Shown: piece by piece, positions 54,311 to 62,326 of the stretch | How positions within the stretch are numbered: position 1 is the stretch's first letter | How the letters are laid out: each line of letters opens with the position of its first letter | Source of the DNA: Methylovulum sp. | GTDB taxonomy: Bacteria; Pseudomonadota; Gammaproteobacteria; Methylococcales; Methylomonadaceae | Reading direction: 5' to 3' | Assembly: GCA_030653435.1 (NCBI GenBank) | Contig: JAURZI010000111.1 | Location: 124,001 to 188,000 of the forward strand | DNA length: 64,000 bases | The notes under the pieces: model-generated | Told to the model about the DNA's origin: nothing | Database searches by the model: none | Seen by the model: only the letters and a program-made list of their open reading frames with translations | Made by a program: the position numbers and the translations under genes

Positions 54311-55486
54311 CTACTCCAGATTAGCGTGCCTTGAGCGCATTTCTTCTTCGGCAATGCCTTTTTCGTGGATGACATGCGAAATAAAGGCTTCCAGGAAGAA
54401 CAGCGTGGACAGCTCAAAAACGGTGCCCATAGGCATGCCTTGCACCTTGCCGTATTGTTCGGGTAAACCGACCTGGAATACGGCATCCGCCATATCGCCT
54501 ATCGTTGACTTGTCTTTTGCCGTAATTAACAAAATATCCGCGCCCACGTCCCTGGCCCGTTTGGTGAAAGCAATCAGTTGCTCGGTCTCGCCCGATCCCG
54601 AAATAATAATCAGCAAATCGCCGCGTTTAATGCTGGGCGTAACAATTTCGCCGACTACGCTGACATCATAACCGCTGTGCATCAAGCGCATCGCGAAGAA
54701 TTTGCCGATCAGTCCTGAACGGCCGGCGCCGGAGACGAAAACACGGGCAGCCCTGTCCAGCATGCGGGTTAACCTCGCGGGGTGTGAATCTGCTGTTTCG
54801 CTTAGGATTGACGATATTTTATTGACGACCAACTGCTGGTGCGTCACTTTGCCGTCAGCCGCATCACGTATCATGCGCGCTGCGTCGGCAGGCGATGCGG
54901 CTCCATAAATGGCGGCGCCAACCACGATAATGTCAGCGCCTGACTCGACGACTTGTTTCACCGTCGATAGCTTGATACCGCCTGCCACCGATAATCTGAG
55001 CTTTAAGCCTAATGACGCGATAGCCGCCAAGTCGGCAAACGGCGTTTGTCCGGCAGCCTGGGCATCAAGCCCCGTGTGTACGCCGATAATATGCGCTCCC
55101 AGTTCAGCTGCTGCTTTTGCACAAGCCAGTTTGTCAGGCACATTGATCAAATCGATTTGCGCTTCCGCTTGGTGTGCCTTGGCGGCGTTAATAACACCGG
55201 CGATCGTAGCCATGCCCGAAACGCCCAGCACGGTACATATGTCCGCGCCCGCCGCATAGAAGGGTGTCGCTTCGTACTCGCCGGCATCCATGGTTTTCAG
55301 GTCGACTAAAATAAGCTTACTAGGGAATCTTGTCCGCAGTTCCTTTACCAGTTCAACCCCATTGTGTTTGATACACGGTGTGCCGATTTCGAAAATATCG
55401 ACATAAGGCGCCGTCTGCTCAGCAAGACTGATGGTTTGGTTGAAATCCAAAGAATCGAGTGCCAATTGTATTAATGGTCTAGCCAT
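54311..55486 (-). CDS. hps-phi: Fused 3-hexulose-6-phosphate synthase / 6-phospho-3-hexuloisomerase
   Basis: 391 residues. The N-terminal 210 residues are a hexulose-phosphate synthase (ALDSLDFNQTISLAEQ, LVDLKTMDAGEYE, GVHTGLDAQAAG, SVAGGIK), which joins formaldehyde to ribulose 5-phosphate. The C-terminal 180 residues are a SIS-fold hexuloisomerase (VFVSGAGRSGLIGKFFAMRL, LLIIISGSGETEQL, EQYGKVQGMPMGTVFE), which makes fructose 6-phosphate. Fusing both steps channels the product. It is diagnostic of ribulose monophosphate methylotrophy. A sigma-70-like promoter is seen at 55536-55564 and GGAG lies 9 bases before the start. Confidence 0.96.
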   Translation of the reverse strand: MARPLIQLALDSLDFNQTISLAEQTAPYVDIFEIGTPCIKHNGVELVKELRTRFPSKLILVDLKTMDAGEYEATPFYAAGADICTVLGVSGMATIAGVINAAKAHQAEAQIDLINVPDKLACAKAAAELGAHIIGVHTGLDAQAAGQTPFADLAAIASLGLKLRLSVAGGIKLSTVKQVVESGADIIVVGAAIYGAASPADAARMIRDAADGKVTHQQLVVNKISSILSETADSHPARLTRMLDRAARVFVSGAGRSGLIGKFFAMRLMHSGYDVSVVGEIVTPSIKRGDLLIIISGSGETEQLIAFTKRARDVGADILLITAKDKSTIGDMADAVFQVGLPEQYGKVQGMPMGTVFELSTLFFLEAFISHVIHEKGIAEEEMRSRHANLE

Positions 55487-55535
55487 GTTAAACGCTCCAC
55501 TTAATTATATTTATACAGTACATCCTCAGCACCGA

Positions 55536-55564
55536 ACTCTAAAACAGGACTGTGAAGATGTCAA
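55536..55564 (-). promoter_or_regulatory. Sigma-70-type promoter candidate of hps-phi
   Basis: On the minus strand, TTGACA (55564-55559), 17-base spacing, TAGAGT (55541-55536). The -35 is perfect and the -10 matches four of six. Start of the RNA would lie about 45 bases before the coding start. Confidence 0.55.
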
Positions 55565-55602
55565 TTTTCCAAGTCGGCGGGCGTTAATGACGCTGTCAAT
55601 TA

Positions 55603-55652
55603 GTTGCTGTAAGGCGCGTTGCACGCGTCATCAAAGGGTTGTCACAGGCAAC
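55603..55652. repeat. REP-like unit in the hps-phi/udg divergent gap
   Basis: The unit TGTAAGGCGCGTTGCACGCG continues into TCATCAAAGGGTTG, related to units at 6884 and 10753. Flanking GTTGCTGT and ACAGGCAAC form an imperfect outer stem. It fills most of the 303-base gap 55487-55789, in which no gene is supported. Confidence 0.6.
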
Positions 55653-55789
55653 GCTTCAGACCGCTTGGTAACAAGCGAACCGTTAGCAAAAGTTTTAATA
55701 AACGTATTTTTGTGGCATATTGGCAACGATGATGAAGCCTATGCGGGATTGGTTTTACGGCACGGTGATTTTATAAGCTTTGGGGTTAA

Positions 55790-56461
55790 ATGTTGGATAA
55801 TGTATTGCGGTTGAACTATCTGGAGGCTATGGGCATTGATGTTTGGATGTCCAGAATGCCGGTGCCAGCCGTTATCGATAGTGACTGTTTAGGAACGGCA
55901 GCGAACAACGGTTGGGATACATTACAAACTGAAGTTGCCGGCTGCACAAAATGTGGGTTGTGCGAAACGCGCACCCAAACCGTATTCGGTACAGGCAATA
56001 ATAAGGCCGACTGGTTGTTGATAGGTGAAGCGCCGGGGCAGCACGAGGATGAACAAGGCAAGCCGTTTGTCGGCAATGCGGGGCAGCTATTGACGGAAAT
56101 GCTACGCGCGATGGGATTGACCCGGGAAGAAGTCTTTATTACCAATATTATAAAGTGCCGCCCTCCGCGCAATCGCGACCCGCATGTTGATGAAGTGGAA
56201 AGCTGTTTTGATTATTTACAGCGGCAACTTGCGATCATACAACCCAAAATTATCCTCGCGGTAGGCCGTATTGCTGCCCAGACGTTATTAAACACCGACT
56301 TGCCTTTAGCCAAACTTAGGGGCAAAGTGCACACTTTAGATGATACGCCTCTTGTTGTCGTCTATCATCCGGCGTATTTGTTACGGTCTTTGGCAGAGAA
56401 GCGCAAAGCCTGGCAAGACCTGCAACTAGCGATGCAAACAATAAATAAGAGTGAATATTAA
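55790..56461 (+). CDS. udg: Family 4 uracil-DNA glycosylase
   Basis: 223 residues. Iron-sulfur family 4 features: CTKCGLCETRTQTVFGTGN supplies cluster cysteines, the active-site motif GEAPGQHEDEQGKPFVG with the catalytic acid, KCRPPRNRDP for further cluster binding, and VYHPAYLLR. It removes uracil from DNA. The family is common in thermophiles but also in many proteobacteria that lack or supplement UNG. The first 45 residues are a variable arm. rimI begins 3 bases after its stop. Confidence 0.92.
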   Translation: MLDNVLRLNYLEAMGIDVWMSRMPVPAVIDSDCLGTAANNGWDTLQTEVAGCTKCGLCETRTQTVFGTGNNKADWLLIGEAPGQHEDEQGKPFVGNAGQLLTEMLRAMGLTREEVFITNIIKCRPPRNRDPHVDEVESCFDYLQRQLAIIQPKIILAVGRIAAQTLLNTDLPLAKLRGKVHTLDDTPLVVVYHPAYLLRSLAEKRKAWQDLQLAMQTINKSEY

Positions 56462-56463
56462 TC

Positions 56464-57003
56464 ATGCGTGGATTGTTGGACCAAATAAAAAATTTCCTGA
56501 TTTATGATGCGGATAAAGAGTTTTATGCCAAAGTATTTCCTGATTCGGTATCAAGGAAAGACTTGATGCGCCTTAGAAGAATGACTGTTTCCGATTTGCC
56601 TGAAGTGTTAGCGATAGAAAGAAAAAATTACCAATTCCCTTGGGAAGAAGATATTTTCAAGGATTGCTTTAAAGCGGGCTACAGTTGCTGGGTCTGTGAA
56701 GAACTGGATAAAGTGCTGGGATATAGTTTGGTGTCTATCGCTGTCGGCGAAGCACATATCCTGAATATATCGGTAGACCCTGCCGAACAAAAGCAAGGTA
56801 TAGGCCGTAAAATGCTGGAAAATTTGCTTGAGGTAGCCAGAGGCAAAGCAGAAACCGTTTTTCTTGAAGTCAGGCCTTCCAACACGGGTGCGATTGCCTT
56901 ATACGAAGACATGGGTTTTAACGAAATAGGTATTAGAAAAGGCTATTATCCCGCCGAAAATGGTCGTGAAGATGCGATTATGCTGGCCTTGCAGTTGTTT
57001 TAA
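56464..57003 (+). CDS. rimI: Ribosomal protein S18-alanine N-acetyltransferase RimI, N-terminally extended
   Basis: 179 residues. GNAT fold from about residue 38: RRMTVSDLPEVLAIERKNYQFPW, NISVDPAEQKQGIGRKMLENLL as the acetyl-CoA loop, and FLEVRPSNTGAIALYEDMGF, all RimI-type. The first 37 residues (MRGLLDQIKNFLIYDADKEF start) are absent from E. coli RimI (148 residues). It acetylates the N-terminal alanine of S18, possibly other substrates. Cotranscribed with udg by spacing. Confidence 0.9.
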   Translation: MRGLLDQIKNFLIYDADKEFYAKVFPDSVSRKDLMRLRRMTVSDLPEVLAIERKNYQFPWEEDIFKDCFKAGYSCWVCEELDKVLGYSLVSIAVGEAHILNISVDPAEQKQGIGRKMLENLLEVARGKAETVFLEVRPSNTGAIALYEDMGFNEIGIRKGYYPAENGREDAIMLALQLF

Positions 57004-57105
57004 CAAGGTTTGATACAAAATCTTTCAACCCGTGCTTGTCATGTCCTAAATTACCGGTTGGCGATCTGGACGAGTTCAACGGCTTCATCGCTGATTAACT
57101 CAGCT

Positions 57106-57366
57106 TTACCAGCAAGTGGCCGCAGTGACGCCGGGGCCGTATGGCAAAATATCTTTAACCCCGGTATTAGTCAGCGTTAGCGTACCGCAATCGTCATTTG
57201 CCTGGGTTGTCCCCAACAGAGGATTAGCTGACAGCGTGAATGATGTCGCATTAACAGGAAAAAGCACAAGTTCATAATAAGCCGTGCCTGTTCTGGGTGT
57301 GGTAGGTAGTTCCAGTGTGAAACCCGATTCACTAGTGCCCTGTGTGGGTATCAAAATACACCAGGT
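57106..57366 (-). pseudogene. Type IV pilin C-terminal fragment
   Basis: The minus-strand frame ends DDCGTLTLTNTGVKD and finally VTAATCW, the CGTLTL...CW ending of PilE/PilA-like type IV pilins, and includes TAYYELVLFPVNATSFTLSANP. An in-frame stop lies just upstream (near 57366) and no pilin N-terminus with its GFTLIE leader occurs in the 600 bases beyond. A MITE end begins about 30 bases further at 57395, so the insertion probably removed the 5' half. Confidence 0.7.
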
Positions 57367-57394
57367 CTATCTGCTCTTGTTTCGCTTGCTCTAT

Positions 57395-57529
57395 TACTCC
57401 CATCTGAGTCAAAAAGCGTTGAAGTTTTTGCCAGAGGTCATTATTCAGCCTTTCCCATCGTAGGGCGCGCTGTGTGCGCCATCGGCGGTTCGGTACCGGA
57501 AAAGGCGCGCGCGGCGCGCCCTACGTTTC
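57395..57529. mobile_element. Truncated MITE copy (left part)
   Basis: Near-identical to the left part of the intact element at 30541: TA, CTCCCATCTGAGTC, the AGCGTTGAAGTTTTTGCCAG stretch, and the GC-rich palindromic core; similarity stops after CTACGTTTC. The right end is missing. Confidence 0.85.
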
Positions 57530-57581
57530 TAAATTCCTTATTTGGACGATGAACAGTTTTGGGTTGGGATATTTTTCAAGA

Positions 57582-57704
57582 TTATGATGGGGCAGAATAT
57601 CGAGCAGCCTTCCTCGCCGATGGCTCTATGAATACATCTTCAAAACAAACACCACAGGTGTTTTGAAGCGGTTTGTTTTTATGCTCGTCCCATTCAAAGT
57701 GCAT
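57582..57704 (-). pseudogene. BrnT-like (DUF497) toxin N-terminal fragment
   Basis: Forty codons from the ATG at 57704 read MHFEWDEHKNKP, then CGVCFEDVFIEP, matching the BrnT toxin start (FEWDxxKN...HGVSFEEA). The frame ends at a TAA after residue 40, and the rest of BrnT and a BrnA antitoxin are not seen, so it is a decayed remnant. Confidence 0.55.
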
Positions 57705-57791
57705 GCTTACGCCGTCTTTTTTTTGCGCCAAATATATCACACGCGCCGGTCAGGTACTGAATTCCTGCATCGGTCAAAGCAGAGATCACCT

Positions 57792-57807
57792 TGTCGGCTT
57801 TGCGACA
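57792..57807 (+). promoter_or_regulatory. NifA-type upstream activator site
   Basis: TGTCGGCTTTGCGACA fits TGT-N10-ACA exactly; with one more base on each side it is a perfect TTGTCG/CGACAA inverted repeat. Its centre is about 117 bases before the predicted transcription start of nifV, within the usual range for NifA sites. Confidence 0.75.
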
Positions 57808-57890
57808 ATTTCTCTTTCTCGCGCCGCATTGTCCTGTAGTCATCCCGCCAATCATCTCGTGTAAGCCGCTATTTCCGCCGCTTGATAAGT

Positions 57891-57905
57891 TGGCAAGTGT
57901 TTTGC
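57891..57905 (+). promoter_or_regulatory. Sigma-54 (-24/-12) promoter of the nifV operon
   Basis: TGGCAAGTGTTTTGC, followed by T, matches TGGCACG-N4-TTGCW with correct GG-N10-GC spacing. Transcription would start near 57917, about 29 bases before the nifV ATG. Confidence 0.85.
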
Positions 57906-57945
57906 TTTACATCTATCAACACTGTTTTGACTCCAGCACACGCCC

Positions 57946-59070
57946 ATGAAATCCCAAACCCGCCACATCATCATCGACGACACCACGCTCAGGGACGGCG
58001 AGCAATCTGCCGGCGTCGCCTTTTCGCTGGATGAAAAGCTGGCGATAGCGACGCAGCTTGCAGCATTGGGTGTGCCGGAACTGGAAATCGGTATCCCGGC
58101 GATGGGGGCGGTCGAGCGGGAAGAAATACAGGCCATTGCGGCATTGGGATTGCCGTCGAAACTGCTGGTCTGGTCGAGGATGCGCCGAGATGATTTGCAG
58201 ACCTGTTTGGGCTTGGATGTACATAAGGTGGATTTGTCTATTTCTGCATCCGACCAGCATATCCAGCACAAACTGAAGCAATCTCGTAGCTGGGTGCTGG
58301 ACACCATTAGCGCATTGGTGCAGGACGCCAAACAACTGGGTTTTGATGTCTGCGTGGGCATGGAAGATGCGTCGCGGGCGGATGTCGATTTTTTAATCCG
58401 CATGACCGAAACTGCACAACAGGCAGGCGCGTCCCGTATCCGCTTTGCCGATACCGTCGGCATCATGGAGCCATTCGGTGTGTTTGAGACCATTAAAAAA
58501 TTACGTGCAGCCACCGATCTGGAAATTGAAATGCACGCCCATGACGATTTGGGGCTGGCGACCGCTAACACCTTGGCGGCGGCATTAGCGGGGGCAACGC
58601 ATGTCAATACGACGGTTAACGGCCTCGGCGAGCGGGCGGGCAACGCGGCGTTGGAGGAGGTCGTGGTCGGTTTAAGGCAGTTATACGGCATCGAAACCGG
58701 CGTTGATTTATTCCATTTTTCCGGCTTGTCGGCACTGGTTGCGAATGCTTCCGGCGATGCGATAGGCAGCCGTAAGAGTTTAATCGGGAAGGATGTGTTC
58801 AGTCATGAGGCGGGTATCCATGTCGATGGTTTGCTGAAAGACGCGAATAATTACCAGGGTGTGGATCCGGCTATCGTCGGGCGCAGCCATCAGCTGGTCT
58901 TGGGCAAGCATTCCGGTACGCAGGGTGTCATCCATGCCTATCAACAACTGGGCATAACCGTCAGCCGGGGGCAGGCGCAAACCTTGTTGCTGCAAGTGAA
59001 GCAGTTTGTCAGCGCGACCAAAAAGCCGCCCAGCGCGTCAGACTTGAACCTTTTTCATCAAAATCTGTAG
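57946..59070 (+). CDS. nifV: Homocitrate synthase NifV
   Basis: 374 residues. DRE-TIM aldolase: [18 protein letters not shown] with the catalytic Arg-Asp-Gly-Glu, metal-binding [18 protein letters not shown], and [14 protein letters not shown], then [13 protein letters not shown]. It condenses acetyl-CoA with 2-oxoglutarate to homocitrate, the organic ligand of FeMo-cofactor. The gene heads the operon behind the sigma-54 promoter and NifA site. Length and adjacency to cysE and nifW-nifZ-nifM favour NifV over LeuA. Confidence 0.96.
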   Translation: MKSQTRHIIIDDTTLRDGEQSAGVAFSLDEKLAIATQLAALGVPELEIGIPAMGAVEREEIQAIAALGLPSKLLVWSRMRRDDLQTCLGLDVHKVDLSISASDQHIQHKLKQSRSWVLDTISALVQDAKQLGFDVCVGMEDASRADVDFLIRMTETAQQAGASRIRFADTVGIMEPFGVFETIKKLRAATDLEIEMHAHDDLGLATANTLAAALAGATHVNTTVNGLGERAGNAALEEVVVGLRQLYGIETGVDLFHFSGLSALVANASGDAIGSRKSLIGKDVFSHEAGIHVDGLLKDANNYQGVDPAIVGRSHQLVLGKHSGTQGVIHAYQQLGITVSRGQAQTLLLQVKQFVSATKKPPSASDLNLFHQNL

Positions 59071-59082
59071 AGGAGATTGACC

Positions 59083-59226
59083 ATGAACGAACATAACGAA
59101 CCGCGCGAGCCTGAAGTTAACGACCGGATAGATCCGCCTTTGCAGGATGATGAGCGCTACCCTGGCTCGTTTTTCAGGATACCTGCACCACCGATACCCG
59201 GCAAGACAGGCTGGAGCCTGAGCTGA
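59083..59226 (+). CDS. Small nif-operon protein, 47 residues
   Basis: A strong ribosome site (GAGGAG) lies 7 bases before the ATG, and the TGA stop overlaps the cysE ATG, so this is very likely a translated gene. The protein is acidic at the N-terminus ([17 protein letters not shown]) and has a Pro/Gly-rich end with [17 protein letters not shown]. No membrane helix or family is recognised. Being between nifV and cysE, it should be co-induced with nitrogen fixation. Confidence 0.75.
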   Translation: MNEHNEPREPEVNDRIDPPLQDDERYPGSFFRIPAPPIPGKTGWSLS

Positions 59227-60011
59227 TGGTCATGGTGATGCCGGACAGCAAGTTTGCCAGTGTGAAGCTGGGTTTTTTTGCACAATGGCATGAGGATGTG
59301 CACTGCGTATTTGGACGCGACCCTGCCGCCCATAGTGTCATGGAAATATTGCTGACCTATTCCGGAGTCCATGCGGTATTGGTGCACCGAATCAGCCACC
59401 GTTTATGGAAAGCGAACTGGAAGCTGGCGGCACGGGTATTGGCCGCATTCGCCAAAATGTTCACTAGCGTCGAGATCCATCCGGGCGCAACGATAGGACG
59501 GCGCTTGTTTATTGACCACGCCTTGGGTGTCGTGATCGGGGAGACTGCCGAAATCGGCAACGACGTCACGCTTTATCATGGCGTCACGCTGGGAGGCACG
59601 ACCTGGAACAAGGAGAAACGCCATCCGACTTTAGGCAATAATGTTCTGGTCGGTTCCGGCGCGAAAATTCTGGGGGCCATCACATTAGGCAACAATGTCC
59701 GTGTAGGCGCCAATTCGGTGGTTATTAAAGATGTGCCGCATTGTTGTACGGTCGTGGGCATACCGGGGCGCATCATTCAGAGCAAGGGCGCCAAGATACA
59801 GAACAGGCACGGCATAGACCTCGACCATCATTTGATTCCGGATCCGGTGGGCAAGGCGATTTCCTGCCTGATGGAACGCATTGATGAGCTGGAAGCCAAG
59901 CAGACGCTGTTGCATAAAACCACCAGCGACGAAAACTGCAAGACTTGCGAGGCGGAAAGCATTTGTACCAGCCACCAGGACAGCCCGGTAAAAATGACGG
60001 TGGGGTTATAA
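59226..60011 (+). CDS. cysE: Serine O-acetyltransferase, nif-associated CysE
   Basis: 261 residues. Left-handed beta-helix acetyltransferase: [31 protein letters not shown] with the catalytic His region, and [18 protein letters not shown] hexapeptides. It makes O-acetylserine for cysteine, sulfur source for NifS-driven cluster assembly. The C-terminus has an additional Cys-containing tail ([14 protein letters not shown]), five cysteines or so beyond the hexapeptide domain region, not typical of EpsC/CysE, perhaps redox- or metal-responsive. Three closely spaced ATGs exist; the first overlaps the previous stop. Confidence 0.93.
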   Translation: MVMVMPDSKFASVKLGFFAQWHEDVHCVFGRDPAAHSVMEILLTYSGVHAVLVHRISHRLWKANWKLAARVLAAFAKMFTSVEIHPGATIGRRLFIDHALGVVIGETAEIGNDVTLYHGVTLGGTTWNKEKRHPTLGNNVLVGSGAKILGAITLGNNVRVGANSVVIKDVPHCCTVVGIPGRIIQSKGAKIQNRHGIDLDHHLIPDPVGKAISCLMERIDELEAKQTLLHKTTSDENCKTCEAESICTSHQDSPVKMTVGL

Positions 60012-60536
60012 ATGGATCTCTTGGATTTTGAAGCCCAGGGCTTGTATTTTGAAGAAGCCGATGTTGCCGGCGTCAAGGAACTGATCGAAGCGGCTGCCGG
60101 CAGTTATGCGACGGGGGGTGCGGAACTGCCTTTGTTGCAGGCTTATTTTAAGGCGCCCGAATCGCTGAACGTCTTGGTGGCATTAAACCGGTTTTATTAT
60201 TACCAGCACCGTCTCGAAGATGCCTTGCATGCGACCGTCAAGGCGCTGGCCGTGATAAGACCGCTGGTGGATTTCCCCGAAGATTGGCGGGATTTGCAGC
60301 CCGGCCATCTCAGTACGGTGCCTGCCGTATTGCTGACGCAGGTGAGGTTGTATTTATTCACGTTAAAGGCCATCGGTTTTTTAAATATGCGCCTGAACAA
60401 TCTGGATGTCAGCCAGGCTATTTTTGAAAAACTGGTTGAGCTGGACAGCAGGGACAGAATAGGCGCACAGGGGTTATTGGAGTTGGTGCTCAAGCGTAAA
60501 ACAGATAACGAACTCATTGGAGCTTCATCATGTTGA
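60012..60536 (+). CDS. Nif-operon helical (TPR-like) protein of unknown function
   Basis: 174 residues, almost entirely helical. The repeats around LNVLVALNRFYYYQHRLEDALHA and FLNMRLNNLDVSQAIFEKLVELD have the alternating small/aromatic spacing of tetratricopeptide repeats. It starts directly after the cysE stop with no gap and overlaps the next small gene. A scaffold role in nitrogenase assembly is inferred from location only. I recognise no named nif family. Confidence 0.75.
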   Translation: MDLLDFEAQGLYFEEADVAGVKELIEAAAGSYATGGAELPLLQAYFKAPESLNVLVALNRFYYYQHRLEDALHATVKALAVIRPLVDFPEDWRDLQPGHLSTVPAVLLTQVRLYLFTLKAIGFLNMRLNNLDVSQAIFEKLVELDSRDRIGAQGLLELVLKRKTDNELIGASSC

Positions 60537-60640
60537 AAGAAAAACCCGGTTCCTTGTTAAGTGTTATGGCGTTGATAGTCTTTATTATGTTGGCTATCTA
60601 CCTGTTGACCCAGGACGCTGCTTTAGTCGGCCCCCTTTAA
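60530..60640 (+). CDS. Single-span membrane miniprotein of 36 residues in the nif operon
   Basis: ATG at 60530 has GGAG 8 bases upstream and overlaps the stop of the previous gene. The product has a basic start (MLKEKPGS), one hydrophobic helix (LLSVMALIVFIMLAIYLL) and a short TQDAALVGPL tail. No family is recognised. The nifW ribosome site follows the stop directly. It is too short for many gene finders. Confidence 0.7.
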   Translation: MLKEKPGSLLSVMALIVFIMLAIYLLTQDAALVGPL

Positions 60641-60657
60641 AGTTTACGGAGAATATC

Positions 60658-60972
60658 ATGAGTTTTGAAGTAGAAATGGAAGAACTGGAGTCTGCTGAAG
60701 ACTTTTTGCAATATTTTCAATTGCAATATGAGCAAAGTGTCGTGCATGTCAATCGTTTGCATATCTTGCAACGGTTCCATGATTATTTACAGCAAGCCGC
60801 AGACAGCATGCCGGATGAGCTGGCGGCAAAAAAAGCTGTGTACAGCCGGTTACTGATGCGGGCTTACCAGGATTTTGTCGAATCCGACGCGCAAACTGAA
60901 AAAGTCTTTAAGGTTTTCAGCATGGGCGAGCCACAAACGGCATTTGTTTCCTTAAGCGATATCAAAACATGA
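60658..60972 (+). CDS. nifW: Nitrogenase stabilizing/protective protein NifW
   Basis: 104 residues. NifW features: MEELESAEDFLQYF, the VNRLHILQRFHDYL helix and AYQDFVESDAQTEKVFKVF. NifW associates with the MoFe protein during maturation and protects it from oxygen. The start at 60658 is fixed by CGGAGA upstream; the frame extends further 5' but overlaps the miniprotein. The stop overlaps nifZ (ATGA). Confidence 0.93.
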   Translation: MSFEVEMEELESAEDFLQYFQLQYEQSVVHVNRLHILQRFHDYLQQAADSMPDELAAKKAVYSRLLMRAYQDFVESDAQTEKVFKVFSMGEPQTAFVSLSDIKT

Positions 60973-61448
60973 AACCCGAACGTTTTGATGAAGGCCGGTT
61001 TGAATACGGGGAAGCGGTGCGGGTCACCCGCAACGTCCGTAACGACGGCACTTATCCGGGCTTGGATGTCGGCCATTTGCTGATCCGGCGCGGCAGCGTC
61101 GGCAACGTCATTGAAGTGGGCACGTTTCTGCAGGACCAAGTGATTTTTACCGTACATTTCCTTAATCACGGGCGTATGGTTGGTTGTCGACTGGAAGAGT
61201 TGATTGGTGCCGATGAGCCGTGGAACCCCAGCCGCTTTGAATTCCGTGACCGCGTGGTTTGCACGATAGACTTGGCTGTGCAAGGTCAGGTTATCGTCGC
61301 CAAGGGCACGGAAGGCGAGATTTTTAAGGTGCTGAGGGACGATGCGTTGATCCAGTACCACGTTCTGTTCCAGGGGCGGATGCTGCAGCTTCCTGAAACC
61401 GCGCTAGCGCCAGCGCATCCTGAAACCTTTAATGAACCGGAGGTTTAA
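60969..61448 (+). CDS. nifZ: NifZ, P-cluster maturation protein
   Basis: 159 residues. Two NifZ-type beta repeats are visible: FEYGEAVRVTRNVRNDGTYPG with LLIRRGSVGNVIEVGTFLQ, and later FEFRDRVVCTIDLAVQGQ with GTEGEIFKVL. NifZ helps form the second P-cluster of the MoFe protein. Translation is coupled with nifW by ATGA overlap; nifM starts 3 bases after its stop. Confidence 0.93.
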   Translation: MKPERFDEGRFEYGEAVRVTRNVRNDGTYPGLDVGHLLIRRGSVGNVIEVGTFLQDQVIFTVHFLNHGRMVGCRLEELIGADEPWNPSRFEFRDRVVCTIDLAVQGQVIVAKGTEGEIFKVLRDDALIQYHVLFQGRMLQLPETALAPAHPETFNEPEV

Positions 61449-61450
61449 CC

Positions 61451-62326
61451 ATGACTGCGACCAACAACGCCGCCGGGCCGGAAGCCTATAATGTGTTAAG
61501 GGCGGCGTTAGCTTTATTTAAAAAATCTCCTAGCGAGCTTGCCGATGCCGAGTTGACGCAGGCGCAACGGCAGGCTGCCAATGAGTATATTATCGAGGGC
61601 AGGGTGCTTAATGCCAAGGAAGCCTCGGCGGTTGTCATTACCGACAAGGAAGTGCAGCGTGCTTATCAGGAGATCCGCGGGCGTTATGACGACGACGATG
61701 TTTTTTACGGCGAGTTGTACCGCAACCAGCTTGATGAAGATACTTTGCGTGCTGCCTTGTACCGGCAGTGCAAGGTGAATACCGTACTCGATCTTATTGG
61801 CAGCCGCGCGCCCGATCCCAGCGAGATAGAAATCGGCATTTATTACCATCTTCATCAGGAGCAGTTCATCAAGCCTGAATTGCGAGAAGCCGGCCATATT
61901 TTTATTAGCATTAACCCCGAATATCCAGAGAACACCAGAGCCATGGCAATGGCGCGTCTCGAGGAAATAGGCGTTAAATTGCAAAAAAAACCGCATAAAT
62001 TTGCCGATCTGGCGCTGAAACATTCTGAATGCCCTACTGCATTACAAGGCGGCGTGTTGGGTTTGGTGCCTCGCGGCAAGCTTTATCCCGAACTGGATGC
62101 TGTGTTGTTTAATATGAAAGCCGGTGAAATCAGTGGTATTGTCGAATCGGAAATAGGTTTTCATCTGGTTTTGTGTAAACAGATACAAAAACCTGAAACC
62201 CTGTCCCTACAAAAAGCGACGCCGAAAATTCGCCAGTTAATGAAAGAACGTTCCAGGCGGACGTGTCAACGCGCCTGGTTAGCCAGTTTGTCTAAAGAAG
62301 CCGAGGAAAGCGCAGATGAGTCATAA
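61451..62326 (+). CDS. nifM: NifM, peptidyl-prolyl isomerase for nitrogenase Fe protein
   Basis: 291 residues. An N-terminal helical domain ([20 protein letters not shown]) precedes a parvulin-type rotamase ([49 protein letters not shown]). NifM is needed for maturation of NifH to the active Fe protein. Its 3' end overlaps clpX by 11 bases. Confidence 0.94.
   Translation: MTATNNAAGPEAYNVLRAALALFKKSPSELADAELTQAQRQAANEYIIEGRVLNAKEASAVVITDKEVQRAYQEIRGRYDDDDVFYGELYRNQLDEDTLRAALYRQCKVNTVLDLIGSRAPDPSEIEIGIYYHLHQEQFIKPELREAGHIFISINPEYPENTRAMAMARLEEIGVKLQKKPHKFADLALKHSECPTALQGGVLGLVPRGKLYPELDAVLFNMKAGEISGIVESEIGFHLVLCKQIQKPETLSLQKATPKIRQLMKERSRRTCQRAWLASLSKEAEESADES

Noticed and set aside
55431-55814. 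Plus-strand frame of 127 codons between hps-phi and udg
   Set aside because: Begins inside the hps-phi 5' end on the opposite strand, covers its promoter and a repeat unit, and has no motif.
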